Origin: Photobacterium angustum
GTDB lineage: Bacteria > Pseudomonadota > Gammaproteobacteria > Enterobacterales > Vibrionaceae
Direction: 5' to 3'
NCBI RefSeq assembly: GCF_003026365.1
Contig: NZ_PYOM01000015.1
Location: forward strand, 1-64,000
DNA: 64,000 bases
Shown in pieces: positions 38,906 to 49,523 of the stretch (the first letter of the stretch is position 1; each line of letters opens with the position of its first letter). A program made the position numbers and the translations under genes. The notes beneath the pieces are model-generated. The model saw nothing but the letters and a program-made list of their open reading frames with translations. It had not been told where the DNA came from and searched no databases.

Positions 38906-41900
38906 GTGTCTGATATCCCTAAGATAGTAAAGCGCTTTATTGTACCGGTAGCTTTCGTTACCATTTCTTCTTATTTACCTATGGTGAATGCGAACACCGT
39001 TCGGATTATTGGCCCGTCGAGTGAGGATGGATCCTATTCGCAAGCGAGCCGAGGTATTGATACTCCTGATTTTCGTTCAATTTCGCAGTCAAACAATACT
39101 CCTCTTTCTGCTCGTCGTTATGGCCCTACAGGTGAAAAAGAAACCTTGTGGTCAATTGCATCTCGAAATCGTCCTAATGCTTCAGTATCTGTGTACCAAG
39201 TTATCGGCGCTATTTATCACGTTAATCCACAAGCATTTGAAAACAGCAATATTCATGGTTTGATCCCTGGTAGCACCTTGGTTATGCCAACATTAAGCCA
39301 GATTAAAAACGAGAAAGAGAGCTTGATCCGTCGCCAATTAGAAGCGGATAAAAAGCGTGCGCCATATATTAAAGCAAAGCCAATTAGCCAAAAGCGTGTT
39401 GTAAAATTAAAGCCCAAGCCTGAAGAACTACAAAAAATACAAGCAGAGCAGGCAGCGAAAAAAGACGTAAAAAGTACACAGCCCGCAGAGCCAATTGTAA
39501 AGTCTGTAGCTGATGAAACGGCTAAGCCAACAACAGATGTTCCCGTTAAAACAATAGAAAAAGCGGTAGCTGTAGCAACAACCGCTGGAGTTATTAGTGC
39601 TGCGACACCAACAGAATTAACAGGGAATACTTCTGAAGCGCCTAAAACTGAAAAAGTTGAAGTTGCTGATGTAGATAATGCAGAGAATACGGCTATTCCA
39701 GCCAAGCCTGAATTGTCAGAACAGCAAAAAGCGATGACTGATGAGCAAATGACAAAGCTGGTGGAAAGCAACCACATGCTTCGTTTACGCTTAGCGGAAA
39801 TGCAACAAGAAGTGTTAGCACTCAAAGATCAAGTACAAGACAGTGATAAAGTTCGCCAAGAAATATTACTGTTTTTGGAACAACAAAAAGAAATTCAACA
39901 AACACCACAAGTTGTAACGCCACCAACCACGACATGGTTTGACTCTCTTGCTAATAATCCTTGGGCATTAGCTGCTGCTGGTATTATTCCTGGCGGTTTA
40001 CTTGCTGCATTGCTGGCATTCTTTTTATTGCGTCGTAAAGAAGACGAGCAAGGTGAGGTGAAATCATTAAATGCTCCAGAGGCGACAGCAGTCGAAACGG
40101 CACCTGTTGTGATCCCTCCTGTTGATGGTAATGATCAAGATCGTGATACTTCAGATGATTTAGATGATCTCTTTGCGGATGATGACCTATTCAATGATCC
40201 TGACTTTACGTTAGATATTGATGATAAAGATGAACCATCAACTAAAAATGAGAAAGAAGAGGTAAAAGAGCCTGTTACTGAGTTTAGCGATGAAGTTGAT
40301 GTTAAGACTGAATCAGCAGTTGTTAATGATATTGAATTTGATGAAGCTTTTGAAAATAACTTAAGTAGTAGTATTTCAGTTAAAGGTGATGATGCTATTG
40401 GTTTAGAAGACATGGAGCGTGCTCTTGATGAAATGGATAATGAGAGCGAGCCAAGTTCAGATGAAGCCTTAGCGTTAATGTGGGAGAAATCTCTCAATGA
40501 ATCAGCGAAAGATGAAGATACCGAAAATACTCTCGATGATTTTGATTTATCTCAGGATGACTTTGATCTTAGTGATAATGACGATGTTAAGCTATTGCCT
40601 GCAGATAACGAAGATGAAGAGTTAGATAATGGCTTGTTAGAGCAGTCGTTATTAGATGAAATTTTGCAACAAGCAGAAGAGCAGAGTCAAGACCGCGCTA
40701 AGTCTGAAATTAATGATGAGTCAAATGATGTTGAAGTTAAAGCCTCTGAGAATATTGACCAAGATGAATTGGATGCATTATTTGGTAGCTTTGGTGCTGA
40801 TTTACCTGAATTAGAACAAACCGTTTCAGATGAACAGACGGATGAAACACAAGATGATGAACGTGTTTTTGAAGAAGGTAGTACTGCATTACTTGATGAG
40901 TTAGTAGAAGATGATGAATTAAGTAGTGATATTGAACTTGAAGAAGACAGTACAGCATTACTTGATGAGTTGATCTTAGATGAGGATGAACCGGAACAGT
41001 CTGATTCAACGATAGAAGTGGCTGAAGACAGTACAGCATTGCTTGATGAGTTGATCTTAGATGAAGATGAATCGGAACAATCTGATTCAACGATAGAAGT
41101 GGCTGAAGATAGTACTGAACTACTTGATGAATTATTAAAAGACAATGATGCTGAAATCTCATCAAAACAAGATGACATTTCAATTGATGAATCCAGTACT
41201 GCATTATTAGATGAAATTTTATCTGAGCAGTTAGCAGCAGTCGATGAACAAGATGCTCCCAATAATGAGAATCAACACCTTGATGAAATTATCGAATCGC
41301 AATCATTCGCTTCTGATCTAGAGCAGAAATCACAGGATGTTATTAATCCTGAAAGTGATGTTGAAAAATATGCTCAACAGGAAAAAGACATCTCTCTTAC
41401 TGATGAAAGCGATGCTGAAACTGTAGAGCCTGAAGTTGTAACTGAATTGCCGAGTGAAGAAGCACCTAATGATGTTTTCACGTCTGAATTTGTTAGTGAT
41501 ACTCGCGATACGTCAACTAAAGAAGTCCTTGAGTCACAAAATACTGAAGAGCTGCAAACCTTATCGCCAAGTAGTGAACAGAAATTCGATGAGATCTTAG
41601 ATGATGTTTTAGACGAAGACTTTTATCGTCAATCGCTAGACAGTGATGTTAAGCCATTAACCGTTTCAGATCTTGAACGTGAACTAGATGAGCAAGATGC
41701 ATTAGCGAGTCATGTTGTAGCAGAGCAACATGAACCGCTAAATGTAGACGATCTTCCTTCTTTTGATGAAGAAGATGCATTAAAAGCATTTGCTGATGAT
41801 GTGTATGAATCACCACAAGAAAATGCTGTTCATCAAGACGCATTATCACTCGATGATTTACCTGAATTTGATGAACAAGCGGCATTGGATGATCCTGATG

Positions 41901-43108
41901 CTGAGCCTTTTGACGAAACAGAACTTAATAACGACATTGATGAGCAAATCGCACTTGATAATGTTATTCGTCAATTGCAGCAAGCCGCGGAAGCTGCAGA
42001 TAAGTATTCACCTAAATCTGAATTATCTCCTGAAAATACAGTAGATTTTGTTGCTGAAACTACTCCTGAATTACCAGATGAGTCATCGTTATCAGCATCA
42101 GCGGTTGCTAATGAAAATGAAGTATCGCCATTTGATACCGCTCAAAGGGATGTTTATCCTTTTGAAAAACTCGATCCAACGACCATTCCAGAGTTTGATG
42201 AAGGTGAAGCGCTGCAAGCCTCATTGGATGAGCAACATGAGCTTGAGCAATATGAAATTGAACAAGGTTTACGTTTACCCAATGAAGAGCCTATTGACGT
42301 AAAAGAGAAGCCAGTTGTACTAGATCAGTTGGATCAAACCATGGTTGATTCTGCTGGTCTTGATATGGATGCATTACTATTTGATGATTCATTAAATGAT
42401 AATGCAGAGAACCAAGGTCTATCTCAGCCAACACAGCCACAAGATGTTAGTGATAGCGCGACAGATGTTGAGACTGATTCATCGTTAACTGATGAACTAC
42501 CCAAACAGCAAGTGGAGCGCTCTGGGCTGGGTTTAGAAGACGATGAACGTGATGGATTATTAACGCAAACTACAGATGAGTTAGTGGCAGATCATACTTT
42601 TGACGATGAGCTGTCTGATGATGATGCTAAAGTATGGCAAACCTCAGTATCTGAGCCTGAATTAGCTCAAGAAGATTGGACACAACAACCGCATTTGGTA
42701 AAAGACGATGTGAAGTCGGTTTCGTTAGAGTCTGACTTCTCATTACGTACCAGTGATCTGGAAAGCGAAGCAACCAGTGAGTTACTGGCTGAACAATCAA
42801 GAGCTGAAAAGCCATCTTATATTAGTATTGATGAATTAATGAAAGATGACCCATCACATCAGCAAGTCGATCCCGATGCTAACCCTTTAAATTTAGAGGT
42901 AGGGCTTGATGAGTACCCTGAGATGTTAGCCAGTATTGGTGACTATGATGTTGATATTAATGGTGAGTATGTAAGTAAACTTGATTTGGCTAAAGCTTAT
43001 TTAGAAATGAATGATAGTGAAGGCGCTGTTGGTTTATTAGAGGATATTGCGAAAAATGCTGAAAAAGATCTTCAAGAAGAAGCCCAAAGACTGCTTTTGA
43101 AGCTGTAA
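38906..43108 (+). CDS. fimV: FimV-like LysM protein with long acidic repeat domain
   Basis: Membrane-anchored peptidoglycan-binding protein of the FimV/HubP family, 1400 residues. It has an N-terminal signal or anchor, a LysM-like segment (about 75-130, ETLWSIASRNRP), a coiled-coil (about 270-340), a transmembrane helix (about 350-375, NPWALAAAGIIPGGLLAALL), and a very long acidic cytoplasmic region. The C-terminal FimV motif (about 1355-1400) resembles a TPR (SKLDLAKAYLEMNDSEGAVGLLEDIAK). In Vibrio, HubP organises the cell pole; polar localisation is inferred here. GTG start; AGAGGA lies nine bases upstream. It sits between asd and truA, as in related genomes. Confidence 0.9.
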   Translation: MSDIPKIVKRFIVPVAFVTISSYLPMVNANTVRIIGPSSEDGSYSQASRGIDTPDFRSISQSNNTPLSARRYGPTGEKETLWSIASRNRPNASVSVYQVIGAIYHVNPQAFENSNIHGLIPGSTLVMPTLSQIKNEKESLIRRQLEADKKRAPYIKAKPISQKRVVKLKPKPEELQKIQAEQAAKKDVKSTQPAEPIVKSVADETAKPTTDVPVKTIEKAVAVATTAGVISAATPTELTGNTSEAPKTEKVEVADVDNAENTAIPAKPELSEQQKAMTDEQMTKLVESNHMLRLRLAEMQQEVLALKDQVQDSDKVRQEILLFLEQQKEIQQTPQVVTPPTTTWFDSLANNPWALAAAGIIPGGLLAALLAFFLLRRKEDEQGEVKSLNAPEATAVETAPVVIPPVDGNDQDRDTSDDLDDLFADDDLFNDPDFTLDIDDKDEPSTKNEKEEVKEPVTEFSDEVDVKTESAVVNDIEFDEAFENNLSSSISVKGDDAIGLEDMERALDEMDNESEPSSDEALALMWEKSLNESAKDEDTENTLDDFDLSQDDFDLSDNDDVKLLPADNEDEELDNGLLEQSLLDEILQQAEEQSQDRAKSEINDESNDVEVKASENIDQDELDALFGSFGADLPELEQTVSDEQTDETQDDERVFEEGSTALLDELVEDDELSSDIELEEDSTALLDELILDEDEPEQSDSTIEVAEDSTALLDELILDEDESEQSDSTIEVAEDSTELLDELLKDNDAEISSKQDDISIDESSTALLDEILSEQLAAVDEQDAPNNENQHLDEIIESQSFASDLEQKSQDVINPESDVEKYAQQEKDISLTDESDAETVEPEVVTELPSEEAPNDVFTSEFVSDTRDTSTKEVLESQNTEELQTLSPSSEQKFDEILDDVLDEDFYRQSLDSDVKPLTVSDLERELDEQDALASHVVAEQHEPLNVDDLPSFDEEDALKAFADDVYESPQENAVHQDALSLDDLPEFDEQAALDDPDAEPFDETELNNDIDEQIALDNVIRQLQQAAEAADKYSPKSELSPENTVDFVAETTPELPDESSLSASAVANENEVSPFDTAQRDVYPFEKLDPTTIPEFDEGEALQASLDEQHELEQYEIEQGLRLPNEEPIDVKEKPVVLDQLDQTMVDSAGLDMDALLFDDSLNDNAENQGLSQPTQPQDVSDSATDVETDSSLTDELPKQQVERSGLGLEDDERDGLLTQTTDELVADHTFDDELSDDDAKVWQTSVSEPELAQEDWTQQPHLVKDDVKSVSLESDFSLRTSDLESEATSELLAEQSRAEKPSYISIDELMKDDPSHQQVDPDANPLNLEVGLDEYPEMLASIGDYDVDINGEYVSKLDLAKAYLEMNDSEGAVGLLEDIAKNAEKDLQEEAQRLLLKL
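40943..41104 (+). repeat. Two tandem 81-bp repeats inside fimV
   Basis: Copies at 40943-41023 and 41024-41104 differ at only a few bases. They encode the 27-residue unit beginning EDSTALLDELILDEDE. Further degenerate units with the core STALLDEL occur at 40874 and near 41190, and STELLDEL at 41105. Confidence 0.93.
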
Positions 43109-43133
43109 CATCACTCTTGCTTAATATAGAAAC

Positions 43134-43167
43134 AGCACGGTAGAGATAATTCTATCGTGCTTTTTTA
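43134..43167 (+). terminator. Terminator after fimV
   Basis: Stem AGCACGGTAGA/TCTATCGTGCT (one G-T pair), six-base loop, T-run. Confidence 0.88.
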
Positions 43168-43305
43168 TTTTTTACTTGCCGCATTATGTTATCTCTATCG
43201 CACTATTCTTTCCCTTATCTTGTGAATTACTTATAATTCGGAACAGTTTCGTAAATTACGTGTTAGTGGTTTACATAGGTTTGATTAATCGAAGTTGAAT
43301 AAATT

Positions 43306-44091
43306 ATGCGAATAGCTTTAGGTGTAGAGTACGATGGTGCTAAGTATTATGGCTGGCAACGCCAACGTGATGTAGATAGCGTACAAGAGCGTTTGGAAAA
43401 AGCTCTCTCTAAAGTCGCCAATCAACCAGTAGAAGTTTTCTGTGCTGGGCGTACTGATGCTGGTGTTCATGGTACGGGGCAGGTTGTTCACTTCGACATT
43501 AATATAGATCGCAAAATGGTGGCGTGGACGATGGGGGCCAATGCTCATCTTCCTAAAGATATTGCGGTACGTTGGGCGACAGAAGTGAATGAGGATTTTC
43601 ATGCTCGTTTTACAGCGACAGCACGCCGTTACCGTTACATCATTTTTAATAACGCCTTACGTCCCGCTATTTTAGGTAATGGTGTTAGCCATTACCACGG
43701 CCATCTTGATGAGAAAAAAATGCATGAGGCAGGCCAGTACTTACTGGGTGAAAATGATTTTACGTCGTTCCGCGCGGTTCACTGTCAATCACGAAGCCCA
43801 TGGCGTAATTTAATGCACCTGAATGTCACTCGCCAAGGCGACTTTGTGATCATTGATATCAAAGCAAATGCGTTTGTTCATCATATGGTACGTAACATCA
43901 CTGGAAGCTTAATTAAAGTCGGTAAAGGCGAAGAAAAACCAGAGTGGATTGAGTGGCTACTTGCGCAAAAAGATCGCACATTAGCAGGGGCAACAGCTAA
44001 AGCCGAAGGCTTGTACTTGGTTGATGTTGACTACCCGAAAGAGCACAATTTACCGCGTGTACCATTAGGTCCGTTATTCTTAGCCGATTGA
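43306..44091 (+). CDS. truA: tRNA pseudouridine(38-40) synthase
   Basis: Isomerises uridines 38-40 in the anticodon stem of several tRNAs. A 261-residue TruA with the catalytic aspartate at D51 in [11 protein letters not shown], and the family phrases [12 protein letters not shown] and HHMVRNITG. It lies between fimV and accD; the dedA gene that E. coli has between truA and accD is not present. Confidence 0.95.
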   Translation: MRIALGVEYDGAKYYGWQRQRDVDSVQERLEKALSKVANQPVEVFCAGRTDAGVHGTGQVVHFDINIDRKMVAWTMGANAHLPKDIAVRWATEVNEDFHARFTATARRYRYIIFNNALRPAILGNGVSHYHGHLDEKKMHEAGQYLLGENDFTSFRAVHCQSRSPWRNLMHLNVTRQGDFVIIDIKANAFVHHMVRNITGSLIKVGKGEEKPEWIEWLLAQKDRTLAGATAKAEGLYLVDVDYPKEHNLPRVPLGPLFLAD

Positions 44092-44231
44092 GTAAACACG
44101 CTTAGCTTGATAAGGTAGTACCAGTTTTTTATCTACAGATTAGCAAGATTGTGTTTTAATCTCTGATCGTTATCCAATGAATTTGTATCTTCGGCCATTG
44201 ACGGCGGAAGCATTAAGAATAAAGGTCATTC

Positions 44232-45161
44232 ATGAGCTGGCTTGAAAAGATTCTAACTAAAAGCAACATTGTCTCTTCACGAAAAGTGTCGATTCCTGAG
44301 GGCGTTTGGACGAAATGTACCTCTTGTGATCAAGTACTGTACCATGCAGATCTTGAGCGCAATCTAGAGGTGTGCCCTAAGTGTGATCATCACATGCGTA
44401 TGAAAGCACGTCGTCGTCTTGAAACTTTCTTAGACGCCGATACGCAAGTTGAGATTGCCGCAGAGCTAGAGCCGCAAGATAAGCTTAAATTCCGCGATTC
44501 TAAAAAGTACAAAGATCGTTTGTATAGCGCTCAAAAAGCCACAGGTGAAAAAGATGCATTAATCGCAATGAAAGGGGATGTATTAGGTCTACCTATTGTT
44601 GCATGTGCTTTTGAATTCTCTTTTATGGGCGGTTCAATGGGTTCTGTCGTTGGTGCTAAATTTGTACGAGCAGTGGATGCGGCAATTGAAAATAACTGCC
44701 CATTGATCTGTTTCTCCGCAAGTGGCGGTGCACGTATGCAAGAAGCATTGATGTCACTGATGCAAATGGCAAAAACCAGTGCGGCGTTAGAGCGTTTATC
44801 AGCGAAAGGCTTACCTTTCTTCTCTGTGTTAACCGATCCAACTATGGGTGGTGTATCAGCATCTCTTGCAATGCTTGGTGATATCAATATTGGTGAGCCA
44901 AAAGCACTGATCGGTTTTGCAGGCCAACGTGTTATTGAGCAAACCGTACGTGAGAAGTTACCAGAAGGTTTCCAACGGAGTGAGTTCCTACTTGAACATG
45001 GTGCGATTGATATGATTGTTGATCGCCGTGAAATGCGTCAGCGTATCGCAGGTCTTGTTGCCAAAATGACCAACCAAGCATCACCGTTAGTTGTTTCTGT
45101 CGATAGTAAGCCTGAGCCTGTTGAGGCTCCTGTCCAAGCTGAAGATTCAGAAAACGCCTAA
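44232..45161 (+). CDS. accD: Acetyl-CoA carboxylase carboxyltransferase subunit beta
   Basis: Forms, with AccA, the carboxyltransferase that makes malonyl-CoA for fatty-acid synthesis. An N-terminal four-cysteine zinc finger (C29, C32, C48, C51) and the carboxyltransferase domain are complete ([43 protein letters not shown]). It has 309 residues and ends before a terminator. Confidence 0.95.
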   Translation: MSWLEKILTKSNIVSSRKVSIPEGVWTKCTSCDQVLYHADLERNLEVCPKCDHHMRMKARRRLETFLDADTQVEIAAELEPQDKLKFRDSKKYKDRLYSAQKATGEKDALIAMKGDVLGLPIVACAFEFSFMGGSMGSVVGAKFVRAVDAAIENNCPLICFSASGGARMQEALMSLMQMAKTSAALERLSAKGLPFFSVLTDPTMGGVSASLAMLGDINIGEPKALIGFAGQRVIEQTVREKLPEGFQRSEFLLEHGAIDMIVDRREMRQRIAGLVAKMTNQASPLVVSVDSKPEPVEAPVQAEDSENA

Positions 45162-45189
45162 TTGGTTATATTGATTGATGGATATAGAG

Positions 45190-45222
45190 ACCGTTTAGCT
45201 AATCGCTAGGCGGTTTTTTTTT
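45190..45222 (+). terminator. Terminator after accD
   Basis: Stem ACCGTTTAGC/GCTAGGCGGT (two G-T pairs), five-base loop, eight Ts. Confidence 0.85.
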
Positions 45223-45351
45223 GAGTATATAATAGCGCTATTGCCATTAACGTGGTGTTTAATCGAATTTATATCGTCATAGGTTTAAGTTATTTAAGAT
45301 TCGATGGTAAATTATGGCTCAAGTAATTTATAAACAAGTGAATGATTTCTC

Positions 45352-46611
45352 ATGTCAGGATTGACTGCACCACAAGCGACAGCCTCGCTTTCAACATGGC
45401 TGAAATATCTTGAGCAATTACATACTAGTGCAATCGATCTTGGATTAGATCGCGTTAAAGCTGTAGGTGAAAAGGCAAATCTTATTAAACCTGCGCCTTG
45501 TGTTATTACTGTTGCGGGGACTAATGGCAAAGGTTCAACCTGTGCCATGTTAGAAGCTATCTTAATTGAAGCGGGTTATAAGGTTGGTGTTTATAGCTCT
45601 CCTCACCTTGTACGTTATAACGAACGTGTTCGTATCAACAATGAAGAGCTTGATGACAGTGAACATAGTAAAGCATTTGCAAGCGTTGAAGCGGCGCGTG
45701 GTGATATAAGTTTAAGCTTATTTGAATTTGGTACGCTTGCTGCGTTAACACTGTTTAAAACACATAAAGTGGATGTTGTTGTACTAGAAGTTGGTCTTGG
45801 TGGGCGATTAGATGCCACTAATATTGTTGATCATGATGTTAGCGTGATCACCAGCCTTGCAATTGATCATGTTGATTGGCTTGGTGATAATATTGACGTA
45901 ATTGGTTATGAAAAAGCAGGTATTTTCCGCTCAGGTAAACCAGCTATTTGCGGCCAACCTCATCCGCCAGCAACGGTTCCTGCTCACGCGGATGATATTG
46001 GCGCTGAATTACATCAGGTTGGTTATCAATTTGATTATCAAGTAGCCGATGACCATTGGAACTGGCAATGTGGTGCATTTGATTTATCTCACTTGCCGCT
46101 GCCTAATTTACCGTTCCCTAATGCAGCCACAGCCTTAATGGCTTTAGGAACTGCAGAGCTTGATATCTCGGAAGAGCATATCATTCAAGGTTTAAGCAAA
46201 GCCCAATTACCAGGACGAATGCAGCGTGTTAGTGATGATCCATTGATCATTATGGATGTCGCACATAATCCCCATTCTGCCGAGTATTTCGCTCAGCAAC
46301 TAAATCGAATTAAGCAAAAAGAAGGTAAGAAGCATATTCATGCTGTCGTTGCGATGCTCCATGATAAAGATATCGCTTCGACTATCGCAATGATGAAAGA
46401 CGTAGTAGATCATTGGTATCCTGCTTCTTTAACAGGCCCAAGAGCGGCAACTGCCGATGAGATATTGCAGTATTTACCAACGGATTGTACGGGTTTTGAT
46501 AAGCCAGAAGCGGCATTTGACCAAGCGCTAACACAAGCTAACCGCGATGATATGGTAATCGTCTTTGGCTCGTTTTACACTGTCGGACAAATAACGAGTC
46601 ATTTACGTTAA
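45352..46611 (+). CDS. folC: Bifunctional dihydrofolate/folylpolyglutamate synthase
   Basis: Adds glutamate to dihydropteroate and extends folate polyglutamate tails, using ATP. 419-residue Mur-ligase-like fold with P-loop GTNGKGST, the folate signature SPHLVRYNERVRIN, and the C-terminal domain DVAHNPHS. It is followed closely by dedD as in enterobacteria. Confidence 0.94.
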   Translation: MSGLTAPQATASLSTWLKYLEQLHTSAIDLGLDRVKAVGEKANLIKPAPCVITVAGTNGKGSTCAMLEAILIEAGYKVGVYSSPHLVRYNERVRINNEELDDSEHSKAFASVEAARGDISLSLFEFGTLAALTLFKTHKVDVVVLEVGLGGRLDATNIVDHDVSVITSLAIDHVDWLGDNIDVIGYEKAGIFRSGKPAICGQPHPPATVPAHADDIGAELHQVGYQFDYQVADDHWNWQCGAFDLSHLPLPNLPFPNAATALMALGTAELDISEEHIIQGLSKAQLPGRMQRVSDDPLIIMDVAHNPHSAEYFAQQLNRIKQKEGKKHIHAVVAMLHDKDIASTIAMMKDVVDHWYPASLTGPRAATADEILQYLPTDCTGFDKPEAAFDQALTQANRDDMVIVFGSFYTVGQITSHLR

Positions 46612-46662
46612 TGAGTGAAAAAACACTTTATTATAAAGTGGTTAAATAGCATAGGAGTCCAT

Positions 46663-47319
46663 GTGGCTAGCCAATTTCAAAATCGACTGATTGGTACCAT
46701 TATTTTGGTAACCGTTGGCGTGATTTTTCTTCCTGATCTTTTTGATGGGCAAAAACAGCACTATAAAGAGCAGTTCGAAAGCATTCCGTTGCAGCCTAAA
46801 ATGGGTGACCAAAAGGAGTTTACTCAAATACCTAACCCTGAAACGGTAAATTCGGAGCTACCTAAAGATCCTGTCACAGTAACAGTGGATAATGGTAAAG
46901 ATACGGTTTCATCATCATCAGGTAATAATAATGAAACCTATACCGTTGAAGAAGACAAAGCGCCTCAACCTGAACAGCCTGTTGTGCCCGTTGAGCAACC
47001 AAAGACTGTCGTAACCCCAAAACCTGTTGTAAAGCCAGAGCCTGCAGTTGTGTCTGACCAAGGGTTAAAAAATAGTGGCTGGATGATCCAATTAGGGACA
47101 TTTGGTAATTTTAAGAATGCCAGCGCACTGGTGGCGAAGCTGCGTTTAAATGGTTACCAAGCACATTTATTACCTAAAGATGCGCAACCGGGTCAGTATG
47201 TAAAAGTTGTTGTGGGACCAGATCTTTCAAAAGACAAGCTTTTGGCTAAGATTGATGACTTGAAAAAATTAACCGGGTTAAGTGGCAAATTGTATCAATT
47301 TAGCCCAATAAAACCTTAA
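46663..47319 (+). CDS. dedD: SPOR-domain cell-division protein DedD
   Basis: Septal inner-membrane protein with one N-terminal transmembrane helix (FQNRLIGTIILVTVGVIFLP), a proline/valine-rich linker and a C-terminal SPOR domain (about 140-218, WMIQLGTFGNFKNASALVAKL) that binds denuded septal peptidoglycan. The longest ORF starts at 46615, but GTG 46663 has AGGAG five bases upstream and gives the E. coli-like N-terminus ASQFQNRLIGT, at 218 residues. I therefore use 46663. Confidence 0.9.
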   Translation: MASQFQNRLIGTIILVTVGVIFLPDLFDGQKQHYKEQFESIPLQPKMGDQKEFTQIPNPETVNSELPKDPVTVTVDNGKDTVSSSSGNNNETYTVEEDKAPQPEQPVVPVEQPKTVVTPKPVVKPEPAVVSDQGLKNSGWMIQLGTFGNFKNASALVAKLRLNGYQAHLLPKDAQPGQYVKVVVGPDLSKDKLLAKIDDLKKLTGLSGKLYQFSPIKP

Positions 47320-47333
47320 GTAAACGTTTGCGT
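47318..47333 (+). promoter_or_regulatory. PurR operator upstream of cvpA-purF
   Basis: AAGTAAACGTTTGCGT matches the PurR consensus ACGCAAACGTTTGCGT at 14 of 16 positions. It overlaps the dedD stop codon and lies about 45 bp before cvpA, so it can repress the cvpA-purF operon when hypoxanthine or guanine is abundant. Confidence 0.88.
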
Positions 47334-47378
47334 CTTCATTTTTTCTGTTAGAATACGCATCAACAAGACGAAATACAC

Positions 47379-47873
47379 ATGATGATCTGGATTGATTATG
47401 TAATTTTAGCCGTGATTGGCTTTTCCGCTTTGGTAAGTTTAATCCGTGGTTTTGTTAAAGAAGCACTTTCATTAGTTATCTGGTTTACTGCGTTTTTTGT
47501 GGCGAGTAATTTCTACCCACAGCTTGCGGTTTACTTTACAAACTTTCATGATGAAATGCTTCGCAACGGTAGCGCTATTGCCGTTTTATTTATCGCAACG
47601 CTGATTGTTGGTGCGGTAGTTAACTATGTTATTGGTCAGTTAGTACAGAAAACAGGGTTATCTGGTACTGATAGAGTTCTGGGCGTAGTTTTTGGTGGGG
47701 TTCGCGGCGTGTTAATTGTTGCGGCAGTATTGTTCTTTCTCGACGCCTTTACGGGGTTTGCAAGTGCTGATTGGTGGAAACAGTCACAACTCATCCCACA
47801 ATTTGGTGTCGTCATTGAATGGTTTTTTTCCTATATCAAACACAGTTCAAGCTTCTTACCTAACATTAAATAG
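47379..47873 (+). CDS. cvpA: Colicin V production membrane protein
   Basis: Inner-membrane protein of 164 residues with four hydrophobic helices and conserved phrases [14 protein letters not shown] and [14 protein letters not shown]. It is co-transcribed with purF. Two ATGs in tandem open the gene; the second, 47382, aligns with E. coli CvpA. Confidence 0.93.
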   Translation: MMIWIDYVILAVIGFSALVSLIRGFVKEALSLVIWFTAFFVASNFYPQLAVYFTNFHDEMLRNGSAIAVLFIATLIVGAVVNYVIGQLVQKTGLSGTDRVLGVVFGGVRGVLIVAAVLFFLDAFTGFASADWWKQSQLIPQFGVVIEWFFSYIKHSSSFLPNIK

Positions 47874-47947
47874 CGCCAAATTAATAGCAGTTACCAAATT
47901 TATTCGATTTGGTAACTGTATTTTTATGCACGACGAGGATTTTGGAA

Positions 47948-49465
47948 ATGTGTGGTATTGTTGGAATCGTGGGCTCAACCCCGGTAAACCAGTCTATCTA
48001 TGATGCACTTACTGTGCTGCAACATCGCGGCCAAGATGCTGCGGGTATTTGTACCTTAGAAAGCAATCGTTTCCGTCTGCGTAAAGCGAATGGTTTAGTG
48101 CGTGATGTCTTTGAAGCTAAACACATGCAACGCTTACAAGGTAATGTAGGTATCGGACACGTGCGTTATCCAACTGCGGGTAGCTCTAGTGCATCAGAAG
48201 CCCAACCGTTTTATGTTAATTCTCCTTACGGTATTTCACTTGCTCATAATGGTAATTTAACCAACGCAGCAGATATTCGTGAGACCTTATTTGAGCAAGC
48301 GAAACGTCATGTCAATACAACCTCAGATTCTGAGATTTTACTGAATATTCTGGCAAATCAACTTGAGCATTGTCCAAGTTATCCTATTAGCCCTGATGAA
48401 ATTTTTAAAGCAGTCAGTGAAGTTCACCGAATTGTAAAAGGTGCGTATGCGGTTGTTGCGATGGTTATCGGACATGGCTTAATTGCATTTCGTGATCCAA
48501 ATGGTATTCGCCCTTTATGTATTGGTAAGCGTGAAGAGCAAGGTAAAACAGAATACATGGTAGCTTCAGAGTCAGTGGCACTTGATGCGGTTGGTTTTGA
48601 TTTTGTCCGTGATATTGCGCCAGGTGAAGCCGTTTACATCACTTTTGATGGGCAATTATTTACTCAGCAATGTGCTGATAATCCACAGTTAAATCCATGT
48701 GTATTTGAGTTTGTTTACTTCGCTCGTCCTGATTCATTTATTGATAAAGTCTCTGTTTATGGCGCGCGTTTAGCGATGGGCACCAAGCTGGGTGAAAAGA
48801 TTAAACGAGAATGGGCCGATATTGATATCGATGTTGTTATTCCTATTCCAGAAACTTCTTGTGATAGTGCCCTAGAAATTGCACGTACGTTAGATAAACC
48901 TTACCGCCAAGGTTTTGTTAAAAACCGTTATGTAGGCCGTACGTTTATCATGCCTGGGCAACAAATGCGTCGTAAGTCTGTGCGTCGTAAGCTCAACGCT
49001 ATTCGCTCTGAATTTAAAGATAAAAATGTATTGTTAGTCGATGACTCTATTGTTCGTGGTACCACATCAGAGCAGATCATCGAAATGGCAAGAGAAGCAG
49101 GTGCGAAGAAAGTTTACTTAGCATCAGCAGCACCTGAAATTCGTTTCCCTAATGTCTATGGTATTGATATGCCAAGCGCTAACGAACTAATTGCTCATGG
49201 TCGCGAAGTGGATGAAATTTCAAATATTATCGGTGCTGATGGTTTGATTTTCCAAGATTTACAGGATCTTGTTGATGCCGTCGCCGAAGGAAATCCTGAA
49301 ATTAAATTATTTGAAACATCAGTGTTTAATGGTAATTACGTAACCGGTGATGTGAACCAAAAGTACTTAGAGTATTTAGATTCACTACGCAGTGATGACT
49401 CGAAAAAACAGCGTGAGATTCAGCAAGATTTAGCTAATTTAGAGTTACATAACGAAGGTATTTAA
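47948..49465 (+). CDS. purF: Amidophosphoribosyltransferase
   Basis: First committed step of purine synthesis: PRPP plus glutamine to phosphoribosylamine. The start ATG 47948 exposes the N-terminal nucleophile Cys (MCGIVGIVG). The glutamine-amidotransferase half is followed by the PRPP-binding signature [14 protein letters not shown]. It is 505 residues, the E. coli length. An in-frame start at 47909 would add 13 residues and bury the catalytic Cys, so it is wrong. Confidence 0.96.
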   Translation: MCGIVGIVGSTPVNQSIYDALTVLQHRGQDAAGICTLESNRFRLRKANGLVRDVFEAKHMQRLQGNVGIGHVRYPTAGSSSASEAQPFYVNSPYGISLAHNGNLTNAADIRETLFEQAKRHVNTTSDSEILLNILANQLEHCPSYPISPDEIFKAVSEVHRIVKGAYAVVAMVIGHGLIAFRDPNGIRPLCIGKREEQGKTEYMVASESVALDAVGFDFVRDIAPGEAVYITFDGQLFTQQCADNPQLNPCVFEFVYFARPDSFIDKVSVYGARLAMGTKLGEKIKREWADIDIDVVIPIPETSCDSALEIARTLDKPYRQGFVKNRYVGRTFIMPGQQMRRKSVRRKLNAIRSEFKDKNVLLVDDSIVRGTTSEQIIEMAREAGAKKVYLASAAPEIRFPNVYGIDMPSANELIAHGREVDEISNIIGADGLIFQDLQDLVDAVAEGNPEIKLFETSVFNGNYVTGDVNQKYLEYLDSLRSDDSKKQREIQQDLANLELHNEGI

Positions 49466-49492
49466 GCCTTATATGTGAGCAAATAGAGTGAT

Positions 49493-49522
49493 AAGCCGGA
49501 GTGTAAAAACTCCGGCTTTTCT
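49493..49522 (+). terminator. Terminator after purF
   Basis: Stem AAGCCGGAGT/ACTCCGGCTT with loop GTAAAA, then TTCTTTC. Confidence 0.88.
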
Positions 49523-49523
49523 T

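Noticed and set aside
39253-39825. 190-residue minus-strand ORF inside fimV
   Set aside because: A low-complexity Ser/Ala/Val/Thr shadow of the fimV linker.
40687-41262. Serine-rich and histidine/leucine-rich ORFs on the minus strand inside fimV
   Set aside because: They are low-complexity shadows of the acidic Asp/Glu repeat region on the other strand, with no start signals.
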